From Rhodocollybia butyracea (lineage: Eukaryota; Basidiomycota; Agaricomycetes; Agaricales; Omphalotaceae), in NCBI GenBank assembly GCA_015501585.1, contig JADNRY010000126.1, positions 1 through 64,000 on the forward strand: a stretch of DNA of 64,000 bases, given 5' to 3'. How positions within the stretch are numbered: position 1 is the first letter of the stretch; each line of letters starts with the position of its first letter. The notes below the pieces were generated by a model, which searched no databases, was not told the origin of the DNA, and worked only from the letters and a program-made list of their open reading frames with translations. Position numbers and translations under genes: made by a program. Positions 32,323-45,828 of the stretch are shown piece by piece.

Positions 32323-35300
32323 TTACAGCCTCCTCGACTTAGACTTGGACTTTATCCTGCTATCAAGGTAAACTTGTCGCTCGGGGTTCCTTGTTTCCAG
32401 GCGCGCGTTATCAAGGGTGTGCATAATCTGAATCATCGTGTCGTATGTGACGTGGCCATTGAGTGTTTCCTCGTTGAATTCAGGCAAGGGTTCATCGTCA
32501 TCCACCAGACCAAGATTAATATTCCTTTGTATTAGCCTGAAGTCCTGAAGTTCCCTAAATCCTGAATACAACGCACTGTGGATTTGGTACAACCATGCAT
32601 CCAAGCGGCCGAAGTAGGACTGAACTGGTGGGTTCCATGAACCGTTAGTGATTATGTCACGCTTTGTTACATGAAGATCCTTGTCTCCGGATACCATCCA
32701 GGTTTCGTACTGCGTATCAAGTCCTGTGGCGATAACTTTAACACTAGGCTTCTCGTAAAGGCAGGCCAATAGTAGAGTAACATAGAAAAAGGATTCAAGG
32801 TCGTGTCGAGCGCGATGTGGGCCTTTCCAGAAAAAACCATGCTGTTCATGGCTCATAAATGGCCTGAGGGGGTGGAGGAGAATCGTGGAAGGCAGCCGAA
32901 AAAGTTTAAGGACGACAGAGGACCGAGAGGGAAAGGAAGAGATATACGTGAGGATAGGTATAACAAAAACAAATATGCACACACCTAGTGCCAGTCCGAT
33001 GGTTTGAGGTCGGCGTGGGATCATCTCGCTCAACGAGGACGGCAAGATCGAAATCGTTCAAGACCCCGTACTTCTTTCCGTCGATAGTCCTGACCATCAT
33101 GTTCCCCAGGCTGATGTCGCGATGAAGGATACGAGGATATTTGTGAACCCATTCATGACCTGGGTACGTGTACATCAGGCAATGAAAAGTAAAGCAAAGT
33201 GGAACGCACATTGAAGAATATCATAGATAGCTTGCCCGAACTCCCTGCAAGTCTTTAAAGTCATTAGACCGTCGAGTCTGGACTGAATGGACCCGCGCAC
33301 TTCGCGCTCTTCGTAGGCGTCTTTGAAATACTTTTTCAGTCTGTACTGGACAGTCCCTGGACCGAAGGGTACAATGAACGAGGCGTAAACTTTGGGAAGA
33401 TGGTTAAGAACCCAAGCATGTTTTGGATTTTGCGCCGCTAGCTTAGTGCAGGTGTCAATGAGATCGCCTTCAGCGCATCGACCTTTACTGAGAAAACTGA
33501 GCTTCATCACCAACTGGAGATCCGCCCAATCACATCCGTTGAGGCAATGTTCATACGCGCATGAACAGGTGACCTCGACAACAATCGTGCCACGGCCAAG
33601 AATACCGTGAGGACGAAAAAGAACTTTTCCTAATTCCACTCTCCGCAGTTTACCATCACTGTCCGTAAACGTATAAGAGCATCCTGCAAAAATTCCGCTT
33701 GATGGAAACTCGTCCTCTGAAGTATCCTGCTCCGAGTCGTCGGCTAGTGGCGCAGCAACTTTCTTTCCTTTCCCTTTGTCTGACGAAGCCTTCTGGTCCT
33801 TGACTAGCGTCGCCTTGGTTCCAAAAAGGCTGTTTGGATCTCTGATAAACGGCGCCTGAAAATTCGAGATAATTCCGAGAGTTTCGGGTGGTATGCGGTG
33901 TATCTGGTCTATCATCATGTAGAATATTTTCTGGAATTTGGAAACCCGGAGGTCAATGACCTGCAAGAAGAGTCGTAGAGTAAGCTCAATAGAGGACGAA
34001 AACAAAGCATAAACGCTCACGTGGCGCTTACACTGTTATTTAAGCGCTTACCTCTGACTCAACAATAAGGCTATGATCGTACAGAACAAATTGCACAAAG
34101 CAGTCATCAACCATGGGCAGCAGCGCGTGGCTTCTGGGCACACCATAGGATAAAAGATCGCGAGCATAGCCTGCTACTTGCCGACGCAACGCCGCAACCG
34201 GATTCGTTTTCTTCTTCTCAGTGAGATACCAAAGAAATCTCCCTGATTCCGAGTGAGTCATCCTTGACAAACTGGGAACCTTAAATAAAGACTGGTTGTC
34301 AGATGCTTCAGGAATGGACTGGAGCTTGATTGGTTCCTCCAATGGCGAGATGTCCGTTTTCCCTTCATCGCGAGCTCGACTAGACGAGCTACCCTCTACC
34401 CACCGAGGTAAGTAAAAAGATAGTGTGCATCCCAAAAAACAGCCCATACCTCTACTTTCCCCTTCTTTTGTTGTTGGATGTTGAGTTTTGAGCTTTGTTT
34501 TAGGCGGGTGGCCTTTGTCGGAGTCTTTCGATTTGTCTTCGTCTGTAAAGCACGCTTAGCGAGCTTATGGAGATGGTAAAGTTATTCCGCTCACCCTCAG
34601 GTTCATCTTTTCGAGGACGCTTTGTCTTGCTGCCCGACGCACGCTTGCCACTAGCAGTATCAACAAGTCGTGAAGATCTTCCAGTTGGACCCAGTTTGAT
34701 CTCGCGAAGACCTGGTAGTAAACGAACATCAAATCCATTTTTTACGAAAAGAAAGATCAGATTAAATTACGTTTGTCCGCGTCGACCTCTAACAGGAACC
34801 CCCCAGTGTGTTTCAGCTCCACGAATGAAAGAGAAATGCCATAGTAAACACGGCATCCCTCGTTATTCTTCATCACCTTCCATATATCACGCCTTTTTGC
34901 AAGTGCGGCGTAAAGTAGCCCAAGATCTGGTTTTTGTTTAACTCGGGATCCTTTTACAGGATATGGATCTTGTTGATAAAACACCTTCTGGTCATCTTTG
35001 TGTACGCCATGACCAGCACTCTTTACCGAATTCAACACATCCAGGAACGGCTGATACAAATCTATCTCCTTTGTTTTTGGCTGGACAATCAACTTTAGGT
35101 AGGTTTCCAATGCTTGGCTCACAGCGCTGGGAATCTCGACTTCCGAAACTGCGTGCAAGTCCAAGTTCAGCGCAATCTCACCGAACTTTGAGATAGGAAC
35201 GTCGGTCTTTCGCGTATCGATATCGACTTTCAGAAAGAAGTTGGTGTCGTCTACCAAATTCTTTTCGTCCCACCAAGCAGCCAGTTGATAACTTCCGCTG

Positions 35301-35491
35301 TGATGGCTAAGAGGAGTGCTCGAGACAGTGGTAGAGGTGGAGACGGGTGGGGTTCCACTAAAACTTTGCTGTTCTTCAGGAAGAGGGTACGTTAGCGAAT
35401 CGCTGTTGTCGAGCATAGTAGTAAAAAGGAAAGAGGGATCGATGTTATACAGTGAGTTCAATTCGGTCTTTATACCCATGTTTTTTTGCAC
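32323..35491 (-). CDS. FunK1-type protein kinase, full length
   Basis: Fungal-specific kinase-like protein; targets are not known for most members. Exons are 35491-34771, 34711-34595, 34542-34450, 34395-34052, 33960-33210, 33159-32985 and 32863-32323, summing to 2742 bp and 913 residues. The N-terminal half carries family blocks such as GVHKDDQKVFYQQDPYPVKG and SRVKQKPDLGLLYA. A Lys- and Glu-rich linker follows at about residues 260-310. The catalytic loop is HRDISLGNMM near residue 687, with Leu where the other copy has Pro, and the metal-binding site is NDFDLA. The C-terminal part has HDLESFFYVTLLLACLYE and ends in a basic KSKSKSRRL tail that could be a nuclear signal. DFD in place of DFG is shared with the truncated copy at 6572-7745 and fits the family. 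Confidence 0.9.
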
Positions 35492-35657
35492 GGGACTGCG
35501 ATCTCAAGATAACAGCACGATGAGACCTGATAATCGGACTGCATTTATTTAATCGATTGTAGACTGAAGCAGGGTTCCGAAAGAAGCCACTTGACTCTTC
35601 AGATGTACTTATGAAGCTATGATGATATTCACTTTCTGATGAGATAAGCAAAATCCG

Positions 35658-38012
35658 TCGCGTGACCTAACGCTTTCAACTCTGAGTCTTTCAAGTTTTC
35701 TAAGTTTCCTTGCTTTTCCTACAGGATACTCGGAACCCGCGCCAGTCAATACAGCGGAGTCTGCAAAGAACTTCTTTTTCAGAGAAGCATGATCCAAGCG
35801 ACGCAGCTCCTTTGCATGTGGCGGATTTTCAAATGTTCATCCATTTAGCACTCGGCTTGTGTTCAATTTTCGGGCTCATAGCATTGGCCTTCTAAGGGAA
35901 TTTCTGCTTCCAGCCGATCTTTAAAACAATGACTTGGACCTGCCTCAACCTCTCAGCTCTACTTGGTTGCCTCTCGGCGTTACGGATTGGAATGACGCAT
36001 TGGATACCTGCATCTGCATCGGATATCGAAGTTTTCGTCAAACCAACTTTCTTCGTCCGACTCTTTACTGACCCGTACTTAATCTACAGTCATCAACTGT
36101 ATGCCCACTATGAGCTCGATGCCAACCAGTGACTACATTGTGGTAAATAAATGAAACAGTGGAATAACAAAATCTCATATGTTTTCGAAGGATCGCGCTG
36201 TAAGTCTTTTTGTATTCGCCTGCAACCATATATTAATAGACCATCTAGCTGACAAGTGTGCGGCTTTAACACTAAAGAACTTTAGCGTGTCGTGAATATG
36301 CGTCTCGAGTTATCCAGGTCTTATCCATCTTATCCAACACAGAACCTGAATTTGAGCAACTGCTGGAATCTGCTGGAATCCGAGTGCCAATAGGCGCGTC
36401 AGATTCTCTGCTACAGGTCGACTATTATGTTCTCTTATTGCACTTGATCTTATTAGTCGATCTAAATGGTGATACATTCCTCGTATCCCGCCATGTGCCT
36501 GAAGTGTGAAAAGACATACAATCCGCTGACTATCTTTAACAGGTATTGCTCTAAATCTGCTGGAATCCGAGTGCCAATAGGCGTGTCAGATTTCTCTGCT
36601 ACAGGTATGTCAACCATTTTCTTCCATGCGTCGATCTCTTGCACTTGATCTCATTAGTCGATCTAAATGATGATAGTCCATTTTCGACATTCCTCGTATC
36701 CCGCCATCCGCTTGAAGTGACTTATAATCCATCGACTATCTTCTACAGGTATTGCTTTATGAGTTTGCACGAAAAATGCATGATCTCACTGCACCTTTAG
36801 GTTCGCATCCTTCCTGGTCACTGGTCCAGAGGTCACTCCTTGCTGATTCTTTGCATGATACCGTGCTTGGATGAAAGCTAACAACACGGGGAATCGAAGT
36901 TCCTCTGGACCTGATATGATTATACTCTATCTATCTTCTCAAACTCGTTCAAGGCAAGAAATAGGGTTTACTACTTCTCTACGCTATTTTGATTCAGATA
37001 CACGAGAAGGCTCTATGACGAAGATAGTATATGACGTCTGTCTATTAATCTTCAAAGCTTCATGCGCGGAATGAACCACAAATCTACGATCCTGTATATC
37101 CTAGTTGGGCCTTTACACCAAATGTAGAAGGACGGATAGGCTCTGCATTACGATCGTTGTTACATGTCCGATGTGAAGATTACCGGTTAAGAAGTAGATT
37201 GGATTTGTCACGCTCTCCCCGAGTGACTGGGAATATTTTCCAGCATATTGGGGCTTCATATCCGGTGAATCTCATGCAAGATTATTTGGGGGACCCTCGA
37301 ACATGGTAAGTCTTCATAATTTTGTCCAGTGGATGCAACTCGCCTAATGCATTCGCGGGAGTAGTATATGTGTTCTATTTTTCTTTCTCCAAATTCTATT
37401 TATCTTTTCAACAGATTCCATTGCTACAAGTATTCAATTCCAGAACGCTAATGAGTGGTGGTCTCGTCCTAGTTCGCTCAAACTTCCGACTCCAGCTTTG
37501 GCAGTGGTACATCGACAACCTGTGAGATTGCTTGGGCGAACGTTTCAAATTTTTCGCTATATGGTTTATGCTCTTGATAGTTCGGTCAATCCGGTCAAAT
37601 GTTTCAGGAATCAAGGTTGAACATTGCTCTTGACAGCAATGGGAATCCGAAACATTCAACAACTATGTTGGTGGCTGTAGAGCGTTGGTCACTGTAAATA
37701 TGCACTCAGCCAGGAATTTTATTCCATCGCGCAGGCTACGAAGGATATCTTACCCGAAGATTATGAGGGACCTTTTGGAACAAGAATTCACGTATCGGTT
37801 GCTGATTCTAGAGTTGGCACATACGTCACTCGGCCGAACAGTGCAAACAACTGGCTATGGTACTCAATCGTGGTTTTAAATTAGGACGCTCACATCAAGT
37901 TATTGTTGAAACTGAGCTCAAGATTACATAGGGAACGATAACGCTTTTCAAGGCTGGAATCTTACTTCGGTAACTGCATCTATCTCGTTTAGAGGCGTGC
38001 AGGTGAATTAAT
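35658..38012 (+). pseudogene. Decayed block B, related to 30410-31980
   Basis: Begins GTCGCGTGACCTAACGC like block A and ends at the shared GTGCAGGTGAATTA. It is longer than block A because it carries an internal duplication of about 190 bp: 36369-36560 and 36561-36770 both start CTGCTGGAATCCGAGTGCCA and end TCTTTAACAGGTATTGCT or similar. Fragments such as LNLSALLGCLSAL and VFVKPTFFVRLFTDPYLIYS suggest an old F-box or LRR gene with introns. No continuous frame remains. Confidence 0.5.
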
Positions 38013-39440
38013 TATCCTACATTTCTGGAATACTCATTCGTCGATGCTGCAGGCTCTATAATACGTTCCTCGTTAGTGTAACCGCCTTGTGATGGTATGC
38101 AGCACCTTCGACGTCATGAACGCCGTCGATGCGAACAATTCATCGAAGTTCTATCATTCTACGAGGAATTTACAATATTCGCATGAATAGTGTGCTACCT
38201 TATCATCGTTTATTCACATAATGATACAAACGTATGACTCCAGACTGCACTCTTTCTTTCGACCGCCGTCGGTGCCTACCGCATGTGGCTGACCCTGTAT
38301 GCTACATACGCGCGCGTTACGATCTTTTTATGTATCTGTCTGCATCTGCCTGGAACCTTTTCAAGCGTACAGATTAATTCTTCGCTAACGACTTTGTTTC
38401 GAGGCGCAAAACTTCGCGGCAGAAGCCCCGTACCTTCCAACAGATTCGGGCGTGTCACACACGCGAAAGCATTTCATGTTTGCATGAATTTTTTAAGGTT
38501 TTTCTTCATAATACGTACACTGAAGTACGGTGGCTAACCAGTCCATGGCCAGGCATGGAGGTAGATGCTAGGTACGATACACAGACCCCGCTGGACTACA
38601 CACTACACCCTACCTGCATACTGAAGCTGATCGTCGCCGGCTCGCCCCCCGCGCTTTACATGGTACTTAAGCTTACTCACATACCAGTAGCTAGAGAGTT
38701 TTTCGAAAAAATGAATCAGAGCATCAAAGAAGAAAAAGAGCATCATTCCTGTCATTCAACCGGGCCGCCTCAAAATTTCTTCCTTGTTTCTTGCTTCCAT
38801 CATCGTCATTTTTCTGATTGGACTGTTGCGACTTCGTGTATACGCGCGCGCTCATTTCAAGAAGGTAAGCTGCCGACATCCATGTTTCTTTTCGAGTCAA
38901 GTCACTGAATGATTTATGTCAGAAACCTGTTATAACAAAAACCATGCATTTTCAACGTGTTTATGAACCCCCTCGAGGCCTGCGTCGGCTACAAGGAATA
39001 GAAAACATACCGAATTTCTACGATATTACCTCATCGCTCGCAGGGCTTCTGCGGTCCGACAGGTCTGAAGTTCTACGAAACGCGCCTCCGAAATGAATAA
39101 ATCTTCCACCGAAATGAAGGGACAGCCGTTTTTGGCGGAATTATTTCAGACGTGAAAGGATTAGAGAGGGGAAAGACAGGTTGGAAGCTGGCTCAAAGGT
39201 CTTGGTAGGATTTCTGATTGGAGCTGTTTCGCCAACTGCAGGTCCATCATCTGCCAGGACTGTAATTTAACGGCAATCGGCTGTAAACACCAGTCGGTAT
39301 GGCCGAGACGCTTTAACCGATGTGGAGCGCGACATTCAGTACGCTATTACAGCATTCTCTACATTTTGGAGGCTAACCGAGATGAAGACTCGATCTGCAT
39401 AGACCGTCCCTATTTGGCAATCGACAGCTCGGTACCTCGG
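38013..39440. other. Intergenic stretch
   Basis: No supported gene. The open frame at 38480-38908 (plus) has no recognisable motif and uneven composition. Confidence 0.45.
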
Positions 39441-39448
39441 TATAAAAG
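39441..39448 (+). promoter_or_regulatory. TATA box of the DUF6699 gene
   Basis: TATAAAAG lies 76 bp upstream of the ATG at 39517. Confidence 0.55.
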
Positions 39449-39516
39449 TACAGCAATCACTGGTGTTGATTCGTTATCGCCCCACTCTGACTTTCCCCAG
39501 TCTTTCACCACACCTA

Positions 39517-40800
39517 ATGGCGTCGTATATACGGAATTTGTTTGGTGGAAGTAATAATGCGTCTTCACGTTCCTCATCTAAAGGGCGCTCAGAAGGCTCG
39601 CACTCAAAAGGCCACACTCGCTCGCATTCCACTCCCAAACCAACCGTCGTATACACCACTACTTCTTATTCTACCTCAACTTCACCAGCTCCCAAGCCGA
39701 GTCCTATACGCAATGCCAGTCCTTCGCGAACCCAAAGACCTTCACCTTTGCGTTACAATACCTACGATTCTGCACCAATATCGTCCAAGACAAGGCCTAC
39801 GCGTCCGCTCGAGCTACGCTCGGGGACTGTCAGCTACCAATCTGGTGATACGTGTGAGTCTCTCCGTTTTGCTTTCTTCTTTCGCTTATCATACAACACA
39901 GTCACTCCTTACCCAATTTATACACCTGACCTTTCGAGCCGGTCACGCTCAAATTCCAATACCTCTCTCTATCCAGCATCCTCTGCCTCTGGCCACGGAC
40001 ACAGTTATACTTCGAGCCAACACAGTCATTATCCGATACCTCCGCGGACATCCAGCTCAGGAAGCGTTCCTGCCAGGCCAGCATTGAAACAGACGAATAC
40101 ATGGCATGCCGGAGAGGCACCCTCTCGTAAGTGGTAATCCCTGCATGTATGATGAATCACCCTGACCTCGGCTATAGGCCCTCATGCTCATGTTTCTTTC
40201 GTGAATCCGAAGCGGCGGGCAACTCTCCACATGCACCCTCTTCTCGCTGCCTCACAGTTCAGTCGCGCACCCATCTCTTACGACGTTTCTCTCCCTCCGT
40301 CTTCTCAAACCGTGGTAGATCGCAGCACGCGTACTGCAATTCCAGCACATACGCTCAATCAGCCCGCTACAGACCCTCCTACTATGTCTCGTCTGGTCCT
40401 CCGAAGCAACAAATTTCCCTGGCCAGTCGTAGTAAACGCCGGATGTTCCTCGAACAAAAAAACGGTTCCAAAATTTTACTTGGGTGGATCTTCACCTACT
40501 AGTCCTCATTCCCCATCTCATCTCCCAGTTTCTTGCGCGGACGTGCTACATGCGGTTCATACTACACTTTGGCAGGCCGCTACGCCCGAAGAGTGGGCAG
40601 CGCTCGGACCTGGAAGTCATGCTCAACGCAAGATTTCACGAGCGTACGATCGCAGATGTCGTTCACAGGGTGCCGGTTGGGAAGGTGGGATTAGAAGAGT
40701 AGATTGGCTAGGCGACAAAATACGCCTCGTTGGAGTCGAGGTCGTTAGGGATTCCGGTTCTGGTGTCGGAAACCTCGTTTTTGGACGGCTTTCAAGATAA
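39517..40800 (+). CDS. DUF6699-domain protein with Ser/Pro-rich N-terminus
   Basis: Exons are 39517-39853, 39902-40126 and 40178-40800, summing to 1185 bp and 394 residues. Residues 1 to about 185 are low-complexity Ser/Pro/Thr/Tyr with His-rich patches, likely disordered. The C-terminal 200 residues match the DUF6699 pattern of mushrooms: a start LHMHPLLAA, a beta segment FPWPVVV, then ADVLHAVHTTLWQAATPEEW, a basic R-rich part (SRAYDRRCR) and the end RRVDWLGDKIRLVGVE. The function of the domain is unknown. An insertion of about 30 residues (GCSSNKKTVPKFYLGGSS...) sits between the WPVVV strand and the ADVLHAV helix. It stays in frame and could be a retained intron, but no good donor is visible. 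Confidence 0.82.
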
Positions 40801-41678
40801 TAATTGGCACTATATATGCTGTGGCCGTCCGGTTCTCTTTATACTCCCAAAATCTGCTGCGTCTCACATTCTTACTTTTTTCTTTTGGGTAATATCTCGG
40901 GCATTTCACGGCATTGATTGTAGTTACTCTGATATATGGACAGACAACATTTGTACATACGACTTTTACTCACATCTGGCATACTTACGATACACATTAT
41001 CCCTCGCAGGTACTAGTGCGAACAGGACACGTACACTAACACGAAGTACTTACTAGAAAACACTAGTTATGACCACGTACATACATATGATTATGATTTC
41101 AAGGACGAGAAACGCGAATTATAGTTTATGGATTGTTTCTTCGAAGTAGAAGATTTCGTGTTGACAGCTCACATTGTTTGGAACAATAAACTATAGCTTG
41201 GGAAGAAAATAAGCGCAAATCCCACATTAAGTCATCAAATTGCCATTGTGGAGGTCCAGATATTTGACGCGACGAGCATCAGTCGCATATCACGGTACCG
41301 CATCACGAAACGAGGACAATTATTCCGCACCATGCTTGCGCCGAGTAGCTTCCTACCTATATGTACAAATGTTGTACTTGAAAACTTCGAGTCCGGAAAA
41401 TGGCAATGTAGAGGGTTTCTTGTACAGCTCCTAGATGTACATTGCTATGCGCAAAGCTGGGAAGACATCCTCGAGCTCTACTTTGAATACAAACAGAGGA
41501 AAAAACCCGGACCCCGTATCACCTATTATAGCCAACAAAGAATCAGCCAGTTTTCTTGTCACAAATATTGATGGGACAATAGGCAAGCCGATCACCCACC
41601 GAGTTCAACAATGGTGGCTTATGCATTTAAGAATCAACATTATTTAGCTTCCAACATATCCTGTTCTCCCCTCGTTCT
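40801..41678. other. Intergenic stretch
   Basis: Nothing recognisable on either strand; presumably the 3' region of the DUF6699 gene and the 5' region of the F-box gene. Confidence 0.5.
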
Positions 41679-43490
41679 ATGATGTTTTTGAATCTGGACA
41701 AGAAACCCAGTCTCCTCAGTCTCCCACCCGAGCTCTGGCGGCTCATTGCAATCGAACTAACCGACGATGTAGCCAGTTTGAACGCATTCCTGCAGTTGAA
41801 CTACGAAGCATTCGCTATCAGCACCCCACTCCTTTACCAGGACGTCGATCGGCCTGAAGCTCTGGGTACTCTGGCACTCCCCAGCAGCGCCAGGTTCGGT
41901 AATAATATATCCGTATATCAGAACCGACACACCGCAGTACACCCCGCGAGCTTCGTCAAGACTTTGAAGTTCGACTTCAGAGGTCCCGAGTATGAAGAAT
42001 GCGAGGGAATGTCACAGAGTCTTCATATGAAGTTGAAAAAAGCGTTTGCCAATTTCGCTAAACATGCGGCTCGCAGGCCCAACGACATGGACGTGGACGA
42101 GTCGAACGCCCCTCGCGTAGAAAAAGTCCCAGCATTAACGGAGTTCAACTTGATTTTCCCGAATTCGCCGTTCTTTGACATTTTCGAAGGTATCGACTTT
42201 CAACCATTCCAGTTCAGAGAGCTCGACATTCGGTGTTTGGCCCCAAGCCCAACCATGGAGGTGGACGATGTGGTAAGATGGGGAAGTTTTCTAGTTAGTG
42301 TCTTTCAGCCATAGGATCGGGGTACATCTACTAATATATTTTATAACAGGCTACGATGTTCAAGCCTTCTCTCGAGCACCTCATCTTTTCGATCGGAAAT
42401 GGTACTCCATGTTAGTGTTTTCATCATGTATACTTCGCAACGAACTTATACTGTTTCAGCTCTTGCGTCATCCTACAGCGCTGTAATATTCCGCCAAATC
42501 GCTCAATCAGCTGTACGCCTGCAGGAACTCCACCTCTGCATCCCAATGCCTCTCGACAACGAGTCTGACGAGCGCATTGTCTCAAACCTTAATTCAGTAT
42601 TCCACTCTAACGATTTCTCATTCCGGAATCTCCGTTCATGCACCATTATCGTAAACTGGTTCCTGCACGCACCTCCCGACTCAGGTCTGGACCTCGCACC
42701 TTTCCTCCTCCGCCACCCCAATCTCGATTATCTCGCGTTCTACATCATCAGTGGAAACAACCTTATTCGCGGTCCGCTATCCAAGGGTGACCTCTCGCGC
42801 CTGACATTCTGCAAATCTGGCCCTGAAGACTGGCTTGCGATATGCAATCCTAGCATCGCTCCTGTGCCGAAACTTGAACACCTCGAACTTGTCCTTGTTG
42901 ATTCCATTCAGGAAGAACTAGAAGAACAAGTTGTAGAGACGTTTCAATGCATCGCCACCTCTCTATATGCTCTTTGTATCAGTGGACACGACACAATCAT
43001 TCATGATGAAGGCCCCCGATGGTTAGATTTTTCATTTTCACATATTTCGATATACGAGGACATATTCAAGGCGTGTACAAGGCTTAATTATCTGGAATGC
43101 CATGTCAATCTCGACATCCTCGAGGTAACAGAGTTTCTATCGTTACGCTAACTAGAATTTGGCTAACATGGTTGTTTATAGGCAGGGTTCCTCGCGTTGG
43201 TTATCAAACACCTCCCGAAACTCAATAGCCTGACGTTGGCGATAACTGACGACCGACAATCATGCTCTGTGTCGAAGGCGGAAGAAGTCCTCTACAAAAT
43301 CTGGGATGAGCTCCACAACAGTTCGGCGCTGCGATTGCTAAAGCTCCCGACCTGCGCCGTCGATTATTATTTCCACGCCGAAGATTCGCACTTGGGCTCT
43401 AAAGTTTTCACGCAACTGGGGTTCAGCGAAGCTCGGAGGCCTCGGATTGTATCGTTGGAATACCAGTCTTTGGGTGACGTAGTCGCCTAG
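41679..43490 (+). CDS. F-box protein
   Basis: Probable substrate adaptor of an SCF ubiquitin ligase; the target is unknown. Exons are 41679-42272, 42350-42410, 42460-43124 and 43182-43490, summing to 1629 bp and 542 residues. The F-box is near the N-terminus: LSLPPELWRLIAIELTDDVA followed by LNAFLQLNYEAFAISTPLLY. The remaining 450 residues have leucine-rich segments typical of mushroom F-box proteins, for example LQELHLCIPMPLD, PKLEHLELVLVDS and LPKLNSLTLAI. Each intron is 49-77 bp. A broken copy of the whole gene follows at 43950-45730, so this is the retained member of a tandem pair. Confidence 0.85.
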
Positions 43491-43949
43491 AGCCTTGTGC
43501 TAGTAGAAATCTATTGTTCAGGTTATCCATATGTGCAGATATGTACTCAATAGGTCAGAATGTCAAAATGAGGATCAATCTTGACCATAATGACCATGAA
43601 CCGATCCATCCGTTGCCATAGTGGGGCTGCTCTTTGCTGCCCCCGTGTCATAAAAGTTTCCGTTACGGACGCTGTTATATCTTTCCCATTCTCCAGCGAG
43701 AGAAGCTCGGATCCGGACTCATTTCATTAGCTATACCTCGACTCGTAAGTAGTAGTTACGAGACTGACACGTCACGGTATCGCGTGGTATCGCGTCAACA
43801 ATATATGTCACATGTGCGGACTTGAAAACGATTCCTTTCTTTGACCACCCAACAAAGATGTCTTTCCGACAGGTCAATTAGGGCAATAGACAAGCTGATC
43901 TAAACCACACTAGCTCAAGCATAAATAGTCTGTTCTCCTCCTCCAATCT

Positions 43950-45730
43950 GCTCTTAGATATGGTTCGTCCCAAATTCTCTCTCCCAACTCTCTCCTCAGT
44001 CTCCCATCCGAGCTCTGGCAGCTCATTGGAATCGAAGTAAAATGATCGAAGATCTAGCCAGCTAAACACCTTTATGCAAATGAACTATAGAACATTCGTT
44101 ATCATCGCCCCACTTCTTTACCAGGACGTCGATGAGTTGGCATGAAGCTTTGGGTACTCTGTCATCTCCCATCCCAGTGACGGGCTCCTTGATAATATAG
44201 CCACCTATCAGAATTAACACTCCACAACACACCCTGCGAGGGTTGTCAAGAGTTTGAGGTTCTGCCTTGAAGACGCAGAGAGTGAAGAACTTGGTCAGAC
44301 GATTTCGCTGATTCTTCGAGGGAACTTACAAACAAATGTTTGCTAATTTCGCTAAATATATCTCTGATATACCCAGCGACGCTAACTTTGACACCAACAG
44401 CGTACAGAAAATCCCTGCATCAACGACGCTGAGATATTTGAAGGTATTGACTTTCGGACTTTCCGGCTGAGAGAGCTTCAAGTTCCGTGTTTAGCCCCAA
44501 ACACGAACATGGGGCTGACAGGTGGTGTAGATTTTTGGTGAGTGCGCGCAGGCTCCAAATAGTCATCTAATTAAGACTGTCTACAGGCGATATCTAAGCC
44601 TTCTCTCGAGGAACTCACGGTTTGATCAGTAACAATATTGAGTCACCCATGTCAGTGTTTTTACTCTTAGGCGCAGCCAAACTTATACCGTTTAGCTCTC
44701 TCGTCAATCTATGGCTCGGTAATCGTTCACCAGATCGCTCAATTAGCTGTAAACCTGCGAAAGCTCAACCTCTGAATCCCAATGTCTCTCGACAATGAGC
44801 CTGACGAGCGAATTGTCTCAAGTTTCAATGCAGTCTTCAAATCCAACAATTTCTCATTCCGAATCTCGGCCCATGCACTATTATCGAAATTGGTTCCTGC
44901 GCGGCACTCCCGAATCAAGTTTGGACCTTACACCCTCGTCCGTCACCCCAATCTCCAATCTCTCTGGAGCTATATTATTAGTGGAAACAGCCCTATTCAC
45001 GGTACGCTGTGCCATTTCTCGTATCTCACATCCTGCAAAGTGGTCCGTCATGCACTCATAGCTGGCTTGCGATATGCAATCCTAGCCTCTCTCCATTGCC
45101 AAAAATCAAACACCTTGAGCTAGTCCTTGCTGATTCTATGCCGGAAGAATTAGAAGGACAAGCTGTTGAGTCATTTGAGTGCATCACCGGCTCTTTATGA
45201 CCTTTCTGTCAACGGAGACAACGCAATGGGGAATGGCGACGGCCTCAGATAGCTACTTAGATTTTTCATTTTCACACATCTCGATATATGGGGAATATTC
45301 AAGGCTTGTAAGGCTTAACTATCTGGAATGTTATGTCAACATTGAGATCCTCAAGTTCACAAAGTTTCTACTGTTACGCTCAGTAGCAAGTCTTGAATCT
45401 CTCTAACATAATGTTCCTAGGCAGGGTTCATCACGTTGGCTGTACCGGAACTCAAGACCCTCAGGATATTGACGATAACTGACGGACGACGACAATCTTG
45501 CTCTATAAGGTTAAAGGAAGGCGGAGAAAGTCCTCTATAGAATTTGGGGTGTCCTCCAGGCAAATTTAGCTGGTCTCTACCTGCATCGTTTTCACTCAGA
45601 GTCCCAGTTCATCGATATCTTCACGCATCTGGAATTAAACGAAGATTGGATGCGAGTATCCAGGATGCCCCGCATCGAGGCATTCCAATACCGGAATTTG
45701 GAAAATACGGTAGTATTTCACTAGCACTGA
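43950..45730 (+). pseudogene. Decayed tandem copy of the F-box gene
   Basis: Follows the intact gene in the same direction and keeps its order of blocks: the F-box (CTCAGTCTCCCATCCGAGCT), TTTACCAGGACGTCGATGA, the SLDNEPDERIVS block, and SLDLTP with the HPN segment. It is interrupted by stops and small indels, for example a shift right after the Leu-rich start (TCATTGGAATCGAAGTAAAA) and another at CGATGAGTTGGCATGAAG. Several open pieces survive (44782-45123, 45009-45200, 45179-45406). Confidence 0.88.
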
Positions 45731-45828
45731 GTAGCTCAGAGCTAGGATCGATCTTGATCAGTAGTCAAGAATCGTAGCGGACCCGACGTCGACATTAACT
45801 CCATCCAAGTATGTCCGACAAAAAGCAA

